64,000 nt of DNA from Flavobacteriaceae bacterium CG2_30_31_66 (GTDB taxonomy: Bacteria > Bacteroidota > Bacteroidia > Flavobacteriales > Flavobacteriaceae). The DNA lies in NCBI GenBank assembly GCA_001873065.1, contig MNYM01000003.1, forward strand, positions 1 through 64,000. The letters are read 5' to 3'. Below, piece after piece: positions 1 to 8,323 of this stretch. Numbering within the stretch: the first letter of the stretch is position 1; each line of letters opens with the position of its first letter. The position numbers and the translations under genes are program-made. The notes under the pieces are model-generated. The model was given only the letters and a program-made list of their open reading frames with translations. It had not been told where the DNA came from and searched no databases.

Positions 1-243
1 AAAGCTGTTGAATTTTATACGAACCAAATTGTATGGAAAACCGCTCAAGAAAATGGCATAGAAATCATCAATACCTTGTATGACAAAACGAAATTGGAAC
101 AACCTTTTATCAATAATATTTTGGAAATTCAGCAAGATTTAGAAAACCATAGAAGTCAAAATTTTATAGGAAGTTTATTGCAACAACATCGTTTACAGGC
201 AACTAAGTATTTGAGTAAATGGATTGAAGGGAAGAAAGGTTGA
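1..243 (+). CDS. C-terminal fragment of an unidentified protein (cut by left edge)
   Basis: Frame 1 is open from the first base of the window to a TGA at 241-243, giving about 80 residues ending in 'YLSKWIEGKKG'. The fragment is rich in charged and polar residues, looks alpha-helical and has no membrane segment. The start lies outside the window. I do not recognise a family. It has codon use like its neighbours and an uninterrupted frame, so it is most likely the end of a real gene. It is followed by an 80-base gap holding the promoter of the toxin-antitoxin pair. Confidence 0.55.
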   Translation, partial: KAVEFYTNQIVWKTAQENGIEIINTLYDKTKLEQPFINNILEIQQDLENHRSQNFIGSLLQQHRLQATKYLSKWIEGKKG

Positions 244-296
244 CTTTAATAATTTTTAGGGTTTATTAAAATTAAAATTTATCAAATCAATTTGTG

Positions 297-304
297 TATA
301 TTTG
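297..304 (+). promoter_or_regulatory. Candidate -7 box (TATATTTG) for the toxin-antitoxin pair
   Basis: TATATTTG matches the Bacteroidota -7 consensus TAnnTTTG. It lies about 20 bases before the ATG at 325. No clear -33 TTG is seen at the expected distance. Its position overlaps the TTG start proposed by the ORF track at 292, which argues for the ATG at 325 as the real start. Confidence 0.4.
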
Positions 305-324
305 AAAGTAAAATTTCTTTAAAA

Positions 325-570
325 ATGGAATCATTGACCTTAAAAAACAAACTAAAAGAACAGTTTATTCAGATTTTGAATGATGATTCAAAACTTGCTA
401 TTTTAGATGGTGTTTTTGATGCTTTAACTACTAGCGAAAATTATTCTAAAGTTTCTGAAGAACAGTATCAGATCATTGAAGAACGTCGTCAAAAATACCT
501 TTCAGGAGAATCAAAAGGGATGTCTTGGGATGAAATAAAAGTTGGAATTAAAGACAAATATGGGTTTTAA
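325..570 (+). CDS. Antitoxin of a ParE/RelE-type toxin-antitoxin pair (addiction module component family)
   Basis: This 81-residue acidic helical protein probably neutralises the toxin encoded immediately downstream. The C-terminus 'SGESKGMSWDEIKVGI' is the pattern typical of small addiction-module antitoxins paired with ParE toxins in Bacteroidota. I chose ATG 325 over the track's TTG 292 because the TTG falls inside the candidate promoter box. The gene overlaps the toxin start by 11 bases (560-570), the usual coupling in such modules. The assignment rests on size, the C-terminal motif and the neighbour; the DNA-binding mode and autoregulation are not visible. Confidence 0.7.
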   Translation: MESLTLKNKLKEQFIQILNDDSKLAILDGVFDALTTSENYSKVSEEQYQIIEERRQKYLSGESKGMSWDEIKVGIKDKYGF

Positions 571-853
571 AATCGTTTTTGAACCCTCTGTTTATAATGA
601 AATTGAGGATGCTATTTCTTATTATGAATCTAAGCAATTTGAATTAGGTGAAGAATTTTTTAACTATTTAGAGGGATATTTCAAAACTTTAGAAAATCAA
701 AAAGTATTGTTTGAAATAAAAAGAAAACCTGTTTTTAGAGAATTGCCTTTAAAGAGATTTCCTTTTATAATTATCTATGAGATTCTCAAAAATCAAGTAA
801 TTATTTATTCCGTTTTTAATACTTTTCAAAATCCAACAAAGAAAATTAAATAA
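560..853 (+). CDS. ParE/RelE superfamily toxin
   Basis: A 97-residue protein with the RelE/ParE fold pattern: an N-terminal strand, 'YNEIEDAISYYESKQFELGEEFF' helical hairpin, then the strand pattern 'RELPLKRFPFIIIYEI' and a final strand 'VIIYSVFNTFQNP'. ParE-type members poison gyrase and RelE-type members cut mRNA; the sequence alone does not decide between them. ATG 560 lies inside the end of the antitoxin gene, so I prefer it to the TTG at 542. The basic pI and the order antitoxin-toxin fit a type II module. The next gene is convergent, so the pair is a separate transcript. Confidence 0.78.
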   Translation: MGFKIVFEPSVYNEIEDAISYYESKQFELGEEFFNYLEGYFKTLENQKVLFEIKRKPVFRELPLKRFPFIIIYEILKNQVIIYSVFNTFQNPTKKIK

Positions 854-897
854 TTACTTAATTTTTAAACTTTTATAAAATCCTTAAAACTTTATTT

Positions 898-2913
898 TTA
901 AACCAACCCAGCACGTTTCAACAACGCATCAGGTTTTGGTTCTTTGCCTCGAAAACGTTTATACAGATTCATTGGTTTTTCTGTTCCTCCTTTTGAAAGC
1001 ACATTTTCCTTGAATTTTGTCGCTATTTCTTTGTTGAAAATTCCGTTTTCTAAAAAGTATTCAAATGCATCTGCATCCAACACTTCTGCCCATTTATAGG
1101 AATAATATCCTGCTGAATATCCACCTTGAAAAATATGTGAGAATGAAGTACTCATGCAGTTTTCAGCTACATCAGGATACAATTTCGTGTCAGAAAATGC
1201 CTCATTTTCAAATTCTTTTATGGATGTTATTTCTGAGGGATTTTCACTGTGCCATTTCATGTCTAAAATTCCAAAACTCAATTGACGCAAGGTTTGCATT
1301 CCTTCATGAAAACTAGCTGATTCTTTGATTTTCTCCACATATTTCATCGGGATAATTTCGCCAGTTTTATAATGTTTTGCAAACAATTCTAATGCTTCTT
1401 TTTCATAACACCAATTTTCTAACACTTGACTTGGCAACTCTACAAAATCCCAAGAAACAGAAGTTCCTGACAAACTTGTGTAGGTTGTGTTGGCTAACAT
1501 TCCATGCAAAGCGTGTCCAAATTCGTGAAACAACGTAGTTACTTCATTGAATGTCAATAAGGATGGTTTTGTGGCAGTTGGTTTTGTAAAATTGCAGACA
1601 ATAGAAACATGTGGACGTTCATTTACTTGATTTTGAATAAATTGTGATTTATAGGAAGTCATCCATGCGCCATTTCTTTTGCCTTTTCGTGGATGAAAAT
1701 CTGCGTAAAAAATCGCAATAAAATTATTTTTCGAATCATAAACTTCATAGGTTTTTACCTCTTGATGGTATTTGTCGATATTGAAAACTTCTTTAAAATT
1801 CAAATCAAACAATTTATTTGCGATTGTAAAAACACCTTCAATCACATTTTCCAATTGAAAATAAGGTTTCAATTGTTCTTGATCCAATTCAAACAATTCC
1901 TTTTTCAATTTCTCCCCATAATAAGCACCGTCCCATTTTTCGAGTTGTTCAATTCCGTCTAAGTTTTTAGCATAATTTTCAAGATGTTTGAATTCTCTTT
2001 CTGCAGCAGGTTTCGCTTTTTGTAGTAATTCGTTCGAAAATTCAATTACTTTTTCGGGAGTTTCTGCCATTCGTTCTTCCAACACAAAATGCGCATGACT
2101 TTGATATCCCAATAAATTGGCACGTTCATGTCGCAATTTCACAATGTTTAAAACTATATTTTCATTGTTGAATTCATTGTTTTGAAATCCTTTTTTGCCA
2201 GCAGCAATTGCCATTTTTTTGCGCAATTCTCTGTTTTCTGCATAGGTTACAAAGGGAATATAACTTGGAAAATCTAGGGTAAAAACGAAACCTTCTTTGC
2301 CTTTTTCTTTTGCGATTTCTTGTGCAGCTTCTTTGGCTGATTCTGGCAAACCAGTCAATTCTTTTTCATCTAAAATATGCAGTTCAAAAGCATTGGTTTC
2401 TGCCAAAACATTCTCGCCAAATTGCAAAGAAAGCTTTGATAATTCAGCGTCTATTTTTCGTAATTTGGTTTTGTTTTCTTCGGATAAATTGGCGCCATTT
2501 CTTGCAAATCCTTTGTATTGTTTTTCCAACAACATGGTTTGCTCAGGTGATAATTGCAAGCTATCTTTTGATTCAAAAACCTTTTTAACTCTGGCAAATA
2601 ATTCGTCATTTAAAGTGATATCATTTCTGAATTCGCTTAACAAAGGAGAAACTTTTTGAGCTATTTTTTGAATTTCGTCATTGGTTTCAGCAGCATTCAA
2701 ATTGAAAAAAATACTGGTAATTCTATTCAATTTTTCTCCAACAAAATCGAGTGCAACTGTCGTGTTTTCAAACGTAGGGTTTTCATGATTTGAGACAATT
2801 TCATCAATTTCGGTTTTTGCCAATTCAATTGCTTTTTCAATCGCTGGTTGATAATGTTGCGATTCGATTTTTGAAAAAGGAGCTGTTGTAAAATCTTGTA
2901 AAAGTGGATTCAT
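898..2913 (-). CDS. dcp: M3 family oligopeptidase (peptidyl-dipeptidase Dcp type)
   Basis: A 671-residue zinc metallopeptidase of family M3, close in length to E. coli Dcp (681). It carries the zinc motif HEFGH ('LFHEFGHALHGML', near residue 460) and the M3 C-terminal signatures 'FSHIFQGGYSAGYYSYKW' and 'RFRGKEP'. There is no signal peptide, so a cytoplasmic role in trimming short peptides to dipeptides is expected. The N-terminus 'MNPLLQDFTTAPFSKIESQHYQPAI' is typical of the family, supporting the ATG at 2913. It is separated by 90 bases from purE and could be read from its own promoter. OpdA-like oligopeptidase A specificity cannot be excluded. Confidence 0.9.
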   Translation of the reverse strand: MNPLLQDFTTAPFSKIESQHYQPAIEKAIELAKTEIDEIVSNHENPTFENTTVALDFVGEKLNRITSIFFNLNAAETNDEIQKIAQKVSPLLSEFRNDITLNDELFARVKKVFESKDSLQLSPEQTMLLEKQYKGFARNGANLSEENKTKLRKIDAELSKLSLQFGENVLAETNAFELHILDEKELTGLPESAKEAAQEIAKEKGKEGFVFTLDFPSYIPFVTYAENRELRKKMAIAAGKKGFQNNEFNNENIVLNIVKLRHERANLLGYQSHAHFVLEERMAETPEKVIEFSNELLQKAKPAAEREFKHLENYAKNLDGIEQLEKWDGAYYGEKLKKELFELDQEQLKPYFQLENVIEGVFTIANKLFDLNFKEVFNIDKYHQEVKTYEVYDSKNNFIAIFYADFHPRKGKRNGAWMTSYKSQFIQNQVNERPHVSIVCNFTKPTATKPSLLTFNEVTTLFHEFGHALHGMLANTTYTSLSGTSVSWDFVELPSQVLENWCYEKEALELFAKHYKTGEIIPMKYVEKIKESASFHEGMQTLRQLSFGILDMKWHSENPSEITSIKEFENEAFSDTKLYPDVAENCMSTSFSHIFQGGYSAGYYSYKWAEVLDADAFEYFLENGIFNKEIATKFKENVLSKGGTEKPMNLYKRFRGKEPKPDALLKRAGLV

Positions 2914-3003
2914 AGGTTTTCAATAAAATAATGTAAAAATGTATCAATATAAAAATTAGTAAAAGATAGAATTTCAAGATTTTTTAAACTCTGAATTTTG
3001 AAC

Positions 3004-3492
3004 TCAAAACTTAGAATTTCTGACTTTTTCTGAAGCTTGTTCCACTTTTATTTTCAATCCTTCTTTGTAAGCAATAATTTTATCTAGCACACATTTGTCA
3101 GATGCTCCAATAATTTGAGCTGCTAAAATTCCTGCATTTTTGGCACCATTCAAAGCTACAGTTGCCACAGGAACACCTCCAGGCATTTGCAAAATAGACA
3201 ATACTGAATCCCAACCATCAATAGAATTGCTACTTTTTACAGGAACACCAATTACAGGCAAAGGACTCATACTTGCAACCATTCCTGGCAAATGTGCCGC
3301 ACCTCCTGCACCAGCAATAATTACTTTGATGCCTCTTAAATGCGCATTTTTTGCGTAATCAAACAGTTTTTCAGGAGTTCTGTGAGCAGAAACAATATCT
3401 ACTTCTATTTGAATATCAAAGCTTTCTAAAATATCAATCGCTTCTTGCATTACTGGAAGATCAGAATCACTTCCCATTATTATTCCAATCAT
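3004..3492 (-). CDS. purE: N5-carboxyaminoimidazole ribonucleotide mutase PurE
   Basis: 162 residues, the full length of the bacterial class I enzyme. It converts N5-CAIR, made by PurK, to CAIR in de novo purine synthesis in the cytoplasm. Seen in sequence: the start 'MIGIIMGSDSDLP', the active-site 'SAHRTPE' with its conserved His, and 'GAGGAAHLPGM'. Its ATG lies 3 bases after the stop of the RhuM-Fic gene, which itself overlaps purK, so all three probably share one transcript. The function of PurE depends on the PurK reaction, which explains the pairing but not the gene lodged between them. Confidence 0.96.
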   Translation of the reverse strand: MIGIIMGSDSDLPVMQEAIDILESFDIQIEVDIVSAHRTPEKLFDYAKNAHLRGIKVIIAGAGGAAHLPGMVASMSPLPVIGVPVKSSNSIDGWDSVLSILQMPGGVPVATVALNGAKNAGILAAQIIGASDKCVLDKIIAYKEGLKIKVEQASEKVRNSKF

Positions 3493-3495
3493 TTG

Positions 3496-4437
3496 TTAAT
3501 TTATTAGGTTGATAATTACGTTTATCATCATTTCTTTTTCAGCAGGATTGCTCTCTGCAATCAGTAAAGTTAAGGCAACTAAAGTATTATTTTCAATTCT
3601 TTTAGATTGATCTTTTTTGTATAAATAGTTGTTTTTGTCCAAATACCAAACAAATAACCAAGCTGCAATTCTTTTATTTCCATCACTAAAAGAGTGATTT
3701 TTCACCACAAAGTACAACAGATTTGCGGCTTTTTCTTCGATACTTGGATACAATTCTTTTCCATCAAAAGTTTGATCAATAGTTGCTATTGAACTTTTGA
3801 ATGATTGGTCTTTTTCGTTTCCAAATAAATCAGAACCTCCAAATTTGACTTTTAATTTTTCAATGGCACTTTTTGCTTCTTCATATTCAATTTTATAAGA
3901 AACAAGGTTATTTACATTGTTTTTTGACAATGATTGATGGTCAAATTTATCTAAAATATCAAGAGCAGCAGAATAATCAGCTAAAATGTCAAGTAAACCC
4001 TCAGTATTTTCTGTGAGTTTTGATGTTCTTTGAATAAGTTGAATTGTTTTTTGGAGTTGTTCTAATCGTTTTTCATTGATAGAGTATCCTTTTGTAAGAT
4101 GTTCTTTTATGATATTTGTTGCCCAAATTCTGAATTCTGTTGCAATTTTTGACTTTACTCTGTATCCAACAGAAATAATTACATCTAAATTATAATGACT
4201 TACTTCATATGTTTTTCCATCATTTGCAGTATGTGCAAATTTTGCACATACTGAATCTTGAATGAGTTCTTGCTCTTTAAAAATATTTTTTAAATGCTTT
4301 GAAATTACAGTTCTATCCCTTTTAAATAGAGAAGCAATTTGTTGTTCTGTTGCCCAAAAAGTTTGCTTTCCTTCATCTAATACAACTTCAAATTTATTGT
4401 CCTCTTGGGCAGATTTAAAGGAAATTAATTTATTCAT
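3496..4437 (-). CDS. RhuM family protein with C-terminal Fic/Doc domain
   Basis: 313 residues with two domains. Residues about 10-115 match the RhuM (virulence/DNA-binding-like) family: 'WATEQQIASLFKRDRTVISKHLKNI' with a helix-turn-helix look, then 'YNLDVIISVGYRVKS...FRIWAT'. Residues about 140-313 are a Fic/Doc fold with the core 'HSFSDGNKRIAAWLF'. The canonical Fic motif HxFx(D/E)GNGRxxR is altered: K replaces the second G and A replaces the last R, closer to Doc. Such proteins modify target proteins (AMPylation or phosphorylation in known members); the activity here is unknown. The ATG overlaps the purK stop by four bases (ATGA) and its stop lies 3 bases before purE, so it is translationally coupled into the purine operon. 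Confidence 0.82.
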   Translation of the reverse strand: MNKLISFKSAQEDNKFEVVLDEGKQTFWATEQQIASLFKRDRTVISKHLKNIFKEQELIQDSVCAKFAHTANDGKTYEVSHYNLDVIISVGYRVKSKIATEFRIWATNIIKEHLTKGYSINEKRLEQLQKTIQLIQRTSKLTENTEGLLDILADYSAALDILDKFDHQSLSKNNVNNLVSYKIEYEEAKSAIEKLKVKFGGSDLFGNEKDQSFKSSIATIDQTFDGKELYPSIEEKAANLLYFVVKNHSFSDGNKRIAAWLFVWYLDKNNYLYKKDQSKRIENNTLVALTLLIAESNPAEKEMMINVIINLIN

Positions 4438-5591
4438 TTTGCAATCACTCTTATCGTTTCTTTCACCTTTTGTGCAATTTCTCTTGCTTTATCAATGTCT
4501 TTGTTGACAATAGTTACATGACCCATTTTACGATAAGGGCGTGTTTCTTTTTTTCCATAAATATGAGGTGTTACTCCATCAATTTGCAATACTTCTTCAA
4601 TATTTTCATAAAAAACTTGTCCCGAAAATCCTTCTTCGCCAACCAAATTTACCATAATTCCTGCTACTTTACTTTCAGTATTTCCTAAAGGAAGATTTAA
4701 AATAGCTCTCAAATGCTGTTCAAATTGATTGGTATAACTCGCTTCAATAGAATAATGTCCTGAATTGTGTGGTCTTGGCGCTACTTCATTTACTAAAATT
4801 TCATCATCGATTGTTTGAAACATTTCAACGGCTAATAATCCAATAAAATCTAAATTTTCAACCACTTTCAAAGCGATTTCTTGTGCTTTTTGTGCTACTT
4901 TTTCGTCAATTCTTGCAGGACAAATCACATATTCTACTTGATTTGCTTCGGGATGAAACTCCATTTCTACAACTGGATATGTTTTGATATCTCCATCCAA
5001 ATTTCTGGCAACAATCACAGCCAATTCATTTTTAAAAGGAATCAACTTTTCTGTGATGCATTCTACATTGGGTATATATTCTAAATCAGAAAAATTTCTA
5101 ACGATTTTTACACCATTTCCATCATAGCCAAAACGAGCAGCTTTCCATACAAACGGAAACTCAAGTGCGGAGTGCTCTGCAGCATGTTTCAATTCCTCAA
5201 TATATGCAAAATGAGAAAAAGGTGCCGTTGGAATTTGATGATCAACATAAAAATGTTTTTGACGTGCTTTACTTTGGATGATTCTCAGATTTTGAGGTTT
5301 TGGAAAAATAGGCAATCCTTCTTTTTCAAGTTGTTCTAAAGCATCAATATTTACATTTTCAATTTCGATGGTTAATAAATCAACTGTTTTTCCAAAGTTG
5401 TAAACTGACTCATAATCCAACAAATTTCCGACTTCAAAACGATTGCAAATTTGTGAGCAAGGAGCGTTTTTGTCATTGTCTAAAATGGCAGTAAAAATGT
5501 CAAATTTTTGAGTTTCAGAAAGCAACATTCTACCTAATTGACCTCCACCAAGAACGCCTAAAGTAAAGTTGGATGAAAAGTAATTTTTCAA
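4434..5591 (-). CDS. purK: N5-carboxyaminoimidazole ribonucleotide synthase PurK
   Basis: 385-residue ATP-grasp enzyme that makes N5-CAIR from AIR, bicarbonate and ATP. Visible motifs are the N-terminal 'LGVLGGGQLGRML', the ATP-grasp segment 'VWKAARFGYDGNG', and the metal/substrate region 'VNEVAPRPHNSGHYSIEA'. The first codon is TTG (5591): no ATG precedes the conserved N-terminus 'MKNYFSSNFTLGVLGGG', and the next ATG (in 'RMLL') would remove the glycine-rich loop. It is the first gene of purK-rhuM/fic-purE, with a 4-base overlap to the second gene. Confidence 0.95.
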   Translation of the reverse strand: MKNYFSSNFTLGVLGGGQLGRMLLSETQKFDIFTAILDNDKNAPCSQICNRFEVGNLLDYESVYNFGKTVDLLTIEIENVNIDALEQLEKEGLPIFPKPQNLRIIQSKARQKHFYVDHQIPTAPFSHFAYIEELKHAAEHSALEFPFVWKAARFGYDGNGVKIVRNFSDLEYIPNVECITEKLIPFKNELAVIVARNLDGDIKTYPVVEMEFHPEANQVEYVICPARIDEKVAQKAQEIALKVVENLDFIGLLAVEMFQTIDDEILVNEVAPRPHNSGHYSIEASYTNQFEQHLRAILNLPLGNTESKVAGIMVNLVGEEGFSGQVFYENIEEVLQIDGVTPHIYGKKETRPYRKMGHVTIVNKDIDKAREIAQKVKETIRVIAK

Positions 5592-5644
5592 TTTTTAGAG
5601 TTTTGAATTTTAGCAAAAATAAACATCTTAGGCTTTAGAAACCG

Positions 5645-6061
5645 TTAAAAATTACTGATTCGAATGGATGAGCCGTTTTTTATTACATTATATTCAATGG
5701 CTGGGCACTCAAATCCATTCGTTTGAGGAGCACCTCCAAAGTCTACGCTATAAGCACTTTTATCACAAGTACATTTTAGCATTCTATTTTCAAAAGTCAT
5801 GGGTAAATTGCAATCATTTGCGGGGCATAATCTATCAAAAGCAACAAATTCAGTTCCATTTTTATTGAATAAAACAATCCCTTTATTTCCACCATTTAAT
5901 AATGCAAATCCACCTGGAGTTTGCACATTAATTAGCTCAGGATTATTCAAATCACTCACCATACTCAATGGAAGCGTTCGAGTGCAATTTTGCAAATTCG
6001 TGTTGTCAGAACAATTCACAAATGAACTAAAAATTGAAAAAAAAAACATTTTTCTAATCAT
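5645..6061 (-). CDS. Rieske-like lipoprotein lacking the usual histidine ligands
   Basis: 138 residues. The N-terminus is hydrophobic and ends in 'SFVNCSDN', a plausible lipobox. The rest resembles a Rieske 2Fe-2S domain: 'GFALLNGGNKGIVLFNKNGTEFVAFDRLCPANDCNL' followed by 'LKCTCDKSAYSVDFGGAPQTNG'. A normal Rieske site is CxH...CxxH; here the residues at those positions are C-P-A and C-T-C-D, and the histidines are missing. It may be a degenerate Rieske fold without a cluster or a cluster with other ligands. It is divergent from greA, with the gap between them holding promoters. It is common for flavobacteria to have a small Rieske-like protein near greA, but that statement is from memory and not tested here. 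Confidence 0.6.
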   Translation of the reverse strand: MIRKMFFFSIFSSFVNCSDNTNLQNCTRTLPLSMVSDLNNPELINVQTPGGFALLNGGNKGIVLFNKNGTEFVAFDRLCPANDCNLPMTFENRMLKCTCDKSAYSVDFGGAPQTNGFECPAIEYNVIKNGSSIRISNF

Positions 6062-6109
6062 TATTTAAAGACTGTTTATATAAAACGATGGCAAGTTACA
6101 AATATTTTG

Positions 6110-6117
6110 TACATTTG
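6110..6117 (+). promoter_or_regulatory. Candidate -7 box (TACATTTG) for greA
   Basis: TACATTTG is a perfect TAnnTTTG match 52 bases upstream of the greA ATG. The -33 position reads ATG rather than TTG, so only half of the promoter is canonical. Confidence 0.45.
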
Positions 6118-6169
6118 TGTTATAATCTCATTCCTATTAAGGCAATGAGATTTTTAAATTTAAGAAACT

Positions 6170-6643
6170 ATGAGCAATATATCGTATTATTCGCAAGAGG
6201 GAATGAAGAAATTGAAAGATGAGTTGTTGCATCTAGAGCAAGTTGAGCGCCCAAGAGTTACTCAAGAAATTGCAGAAGCGAGAGACAAGGGAGATTTGAG
6301 TGAAAATGCAGAATATCATGCTGCTAAAGAAGAGCAATCTCATTTAGAAACCAAAATTGCAAAATTAAAAAACGTCATTTCGAATGCTAGAATTTTAGAC
6401 GAAAGTCAATTAGATACTTCAAAAATATTAATACACTCTAAAGTAAAAATCAAAAATGTGGCTAACAAAATGGAGTTTGTTTATACATTAGTTGCTGATT
6501 CAGAAACGGATGTTCGCAATGGAAAACTCTCTGTAAGTTCGCCAATAGGAAAAGGTTTGTTAGGTAAAGAAGTGGGTGATATTGCAGAAATTAAAGTGCC
6601 TAATGGTATTATGAAATTTGAAATTTTAGAAATTTCAAGATAA
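6170..6643 (+). CDS. greA: Transcription elongation factor GreA
   Basis: 157 residues, the normal GreA length. It rescues backtracked RNA polymerase by stimulating transcript cleavage in the secondary channel. The N-terminal coiled coil (about 1-75) carries the acidic tip motif 'EARDKGDLSENAEYHAAKEEQ', and the C-terminal half has the FKBP-like signature 'VSSPIGKGLLGKEVGDIAEI'. The ATG at 6170 gives the conserved N-terminus. It is followed after 78 bases by the HIT gene on the same strand; this pairing suggests cotranscription. Confidence 0.96.
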   Translation: MSNISYYSQEGMKKLKDELLHLEQVERPRVTQEIAEARDKGDLSENAEYHAAKEEQSHLETKIAKLKNVISNARILDESQLDTSKILIHSKVKIKNVANKMEFVYTLVADSETDVRNGKLSVSSPIGKGLLGKEVGDIAEIKVPNGIMKFEILEISR

Positions 6644-6721
6644 ATTTTATTAATTTTCAGTAGTGAGTTTTTAGTTTTGAGTTATAATTAAAAGTCACCA
6701 ATTAACAACTAAAACCCAACA

Positions 6722-7111
6722 ATGAGCATATTTACAAAAATCATCAATGGCGAAATCCCTTCTTATAAAATTGCTGAAAATGCTGAATTTATTGCGTTTT
6801 TAGACATCAATCCAAACGCAAAAGGTCATACTTTGGTGGTTCCTAAAAAAGAAGAAAATAAGTTGTTTGATTTGTCAAAAGAGGAATACAATTCTTTGAT
6901 GGATTTCTCCTACCAAGTGGCAAAAGCCTTAGAAAAAACAGTTCCATGTAAAAGAATAGGAATGACCGTAATTGGTCTTGAGGTGCCTCATGTGCATGTG
7001 CATTTAATTCCGATAAATGAAATGGCTGATATGCAATTTCAACGAAAAATAGCCTTGTCTAAAGAAGAATTTGAAAAGTTGGCGAAACGAATATCAGGAA
7101 ATTTTGTCTAA
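6722..7111 (+). CDS. HIT family nucleotide hydrolase/transferase
   Basis: 129 residues of the histidine-triad family, Hint-like branch. The N-terminal 'SIFTKIINGEIPSYKI' and the catalytic triad 'HVHVHLIPI' (about residues 97-105) are intact. Members hydrolyse nucleoside phosphoramidates or related AMP conjugates in the cytoplasm; the natural substrate is unknown. The 3' end overlaps the 3' end of the convergent sensor kinase gene by 18 bases (7094-7111). Confidence 0.93.
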   Translation: MSIFTKIINGEIPSYKIAENAEFIAFLDINPNAKGHTLVVPKKEENKLFDLSKEEYNSLMDFSYQVAKALEKTVPCKRIGMTVIGLEVPHVHVHLIPINEMADMQFQRKIALSKEEFEKLAKRISGNFV

Positions 7112-8245
7112 TATAATTTCGAAAGTAGTTCCTTTTCCAATTTCTGATTTTTGCACAAATATTTTGCCTTTGTGATAATCTTCCACAATTCTTTTTGAAA
7201 GCGATAATCCCAAGCCCCAACCTCTTTTTTTTGTCGTAAATCCAGGTTTAAATATCTGTTTGAATAATTTTTTTGGCATTCCTTTTCCTGTATCTGACAC
7301 TAAAATTCTTACCTTTTTTTCTGAAGATTCAATATTGAGTTGAATTTCGCCTTTTCCTAACATGGCGTCAATGGCATTTTTAATCAAATTTTCAATGACC
7401 CAGCCAAAAAGTTCTTGATTTAACAGTGTTTTAATTTCATTTTCATTGGTTGAATAATAAAAGGTAATTTGCTCAGAACTTCTTGATTTTAAATAGTCAA
7501 AAGCTTGTTTGGTAACCAACACAACATCTCTTTTTTTGAGTTCAGGAACTGACCCAATTTTCGAAAAGCGATTTGCAATTGCATTCAATCTGTGCACGTC
7601 TTTTTCTATTTCATAAATGTAGGTTTTATCTACTTTTTCGGCTTTCAAGATCGCAATCCAACCCAATAAAGAAGATAGTGGTGTGCCAATTTGATGAGCT
7701 GTTTCTTTTGCCATTCCCGTCCATAATTTGTTGGTTTCAGCTGCTTTATTTGAACTATAGAAAAGATAAATTACTGATAAAAACAAGACCAAAATTAAAA
7801 TTAAAGCTAAAGGATAATACGTGAGTTTTTTCAATAAATCAGAATCACTATAATAGATAAATTGCTTGTTTTTTCCATCATAACTAATTACAATTGGCTT
7901 GTTATCTTTTTTCATCATTGCCAATTGTTTTTGCAAATACTCAGGATTTAAAGATTTTATGGAATCTAAATTATTTGCATAAATAATTTCGTCATTTTCA
8001 TCTACCAAAATCATTGGAATGCTATTATTGGTCGTGATAATTTTGTCTGGTAACGCAATATTTGAATTAAGGTCAGCTTTAGATAATTCTTTTTGAGCCT
8101 CTGCCAAAATCTCCATTTTGGTGCGTTCTTCTTGTTTGAATTTTTGAAAAAAAATGTACGTATTCCATAAAATTAAAGAAACAATTGCAAACGAAACAAC
8201 AATACTAATTCGCTTAAATAAAAGTGGTTGGTTAAAAATATTCAT
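7094..8245 (-). CDS. Membrane-bound sensor histidine kinase
   Basis: 383 residues. A first membrane helix lies at about 12-32 and a second at about 143-163, framing a periplasmic sensor region of roughly 110 residues with a PAS-like 'SIPMILVDENDEIIYANNLD'. The cytoplasmic part has the phosphoacceptor 'AKETAHQIGTPLSSLLGW' (His near residue 184), N box 'LIKNAIDAM', G1 'DTGKGM' and G2 'GWGLGLSLSKRIV'. No HAMP domain is evident and no response regulator gene is adjacent, so it is an orphan kinase whose partner lies elsewhere. It is divergent from the flavin reductase gene. Confidence 0.88.
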   Translation of the reverse strand: MNIFNQPLLFKRISIVVSFAIVSLILWNTYIFFQKFKQEERTKMEILAEAQKELSKADLNSNIALPDKIITTNNSIPMILVDENDEIIYANNLDSIKSLNPEYLQKQLAMMKKDNKPIVISYDGKNKQFIYYSDSDLLKKLTYYPLALILILVLFLSVIYLFYSSNKAAETNKLWTGMAKETAHQIGTPLSSLLGWIAILKAEKVDKTYIYEIEKDVHRLNAIANRFSKIGSVPELKKRDVVLVTKQAFDYLKSRSSEQITFYYSTNENEIKTLLNQELFGWVIENLIKNAIDAMLGKGEIQLNIESSEKKVRILVSDTGKGMPKKLFKQIFKPGFTTKKRGWGLGLSLSKRIVEDYHKGKIFVQKSEIGKGTTFEIILDKIS

Positions 8246-8323
8246 TAAAACAAAGATAAAGTTTTCTTGATATAACTCATTTCAAGATTTGATAGTATCT
8301 TTAGGGCATAAAAATATGAAAAT

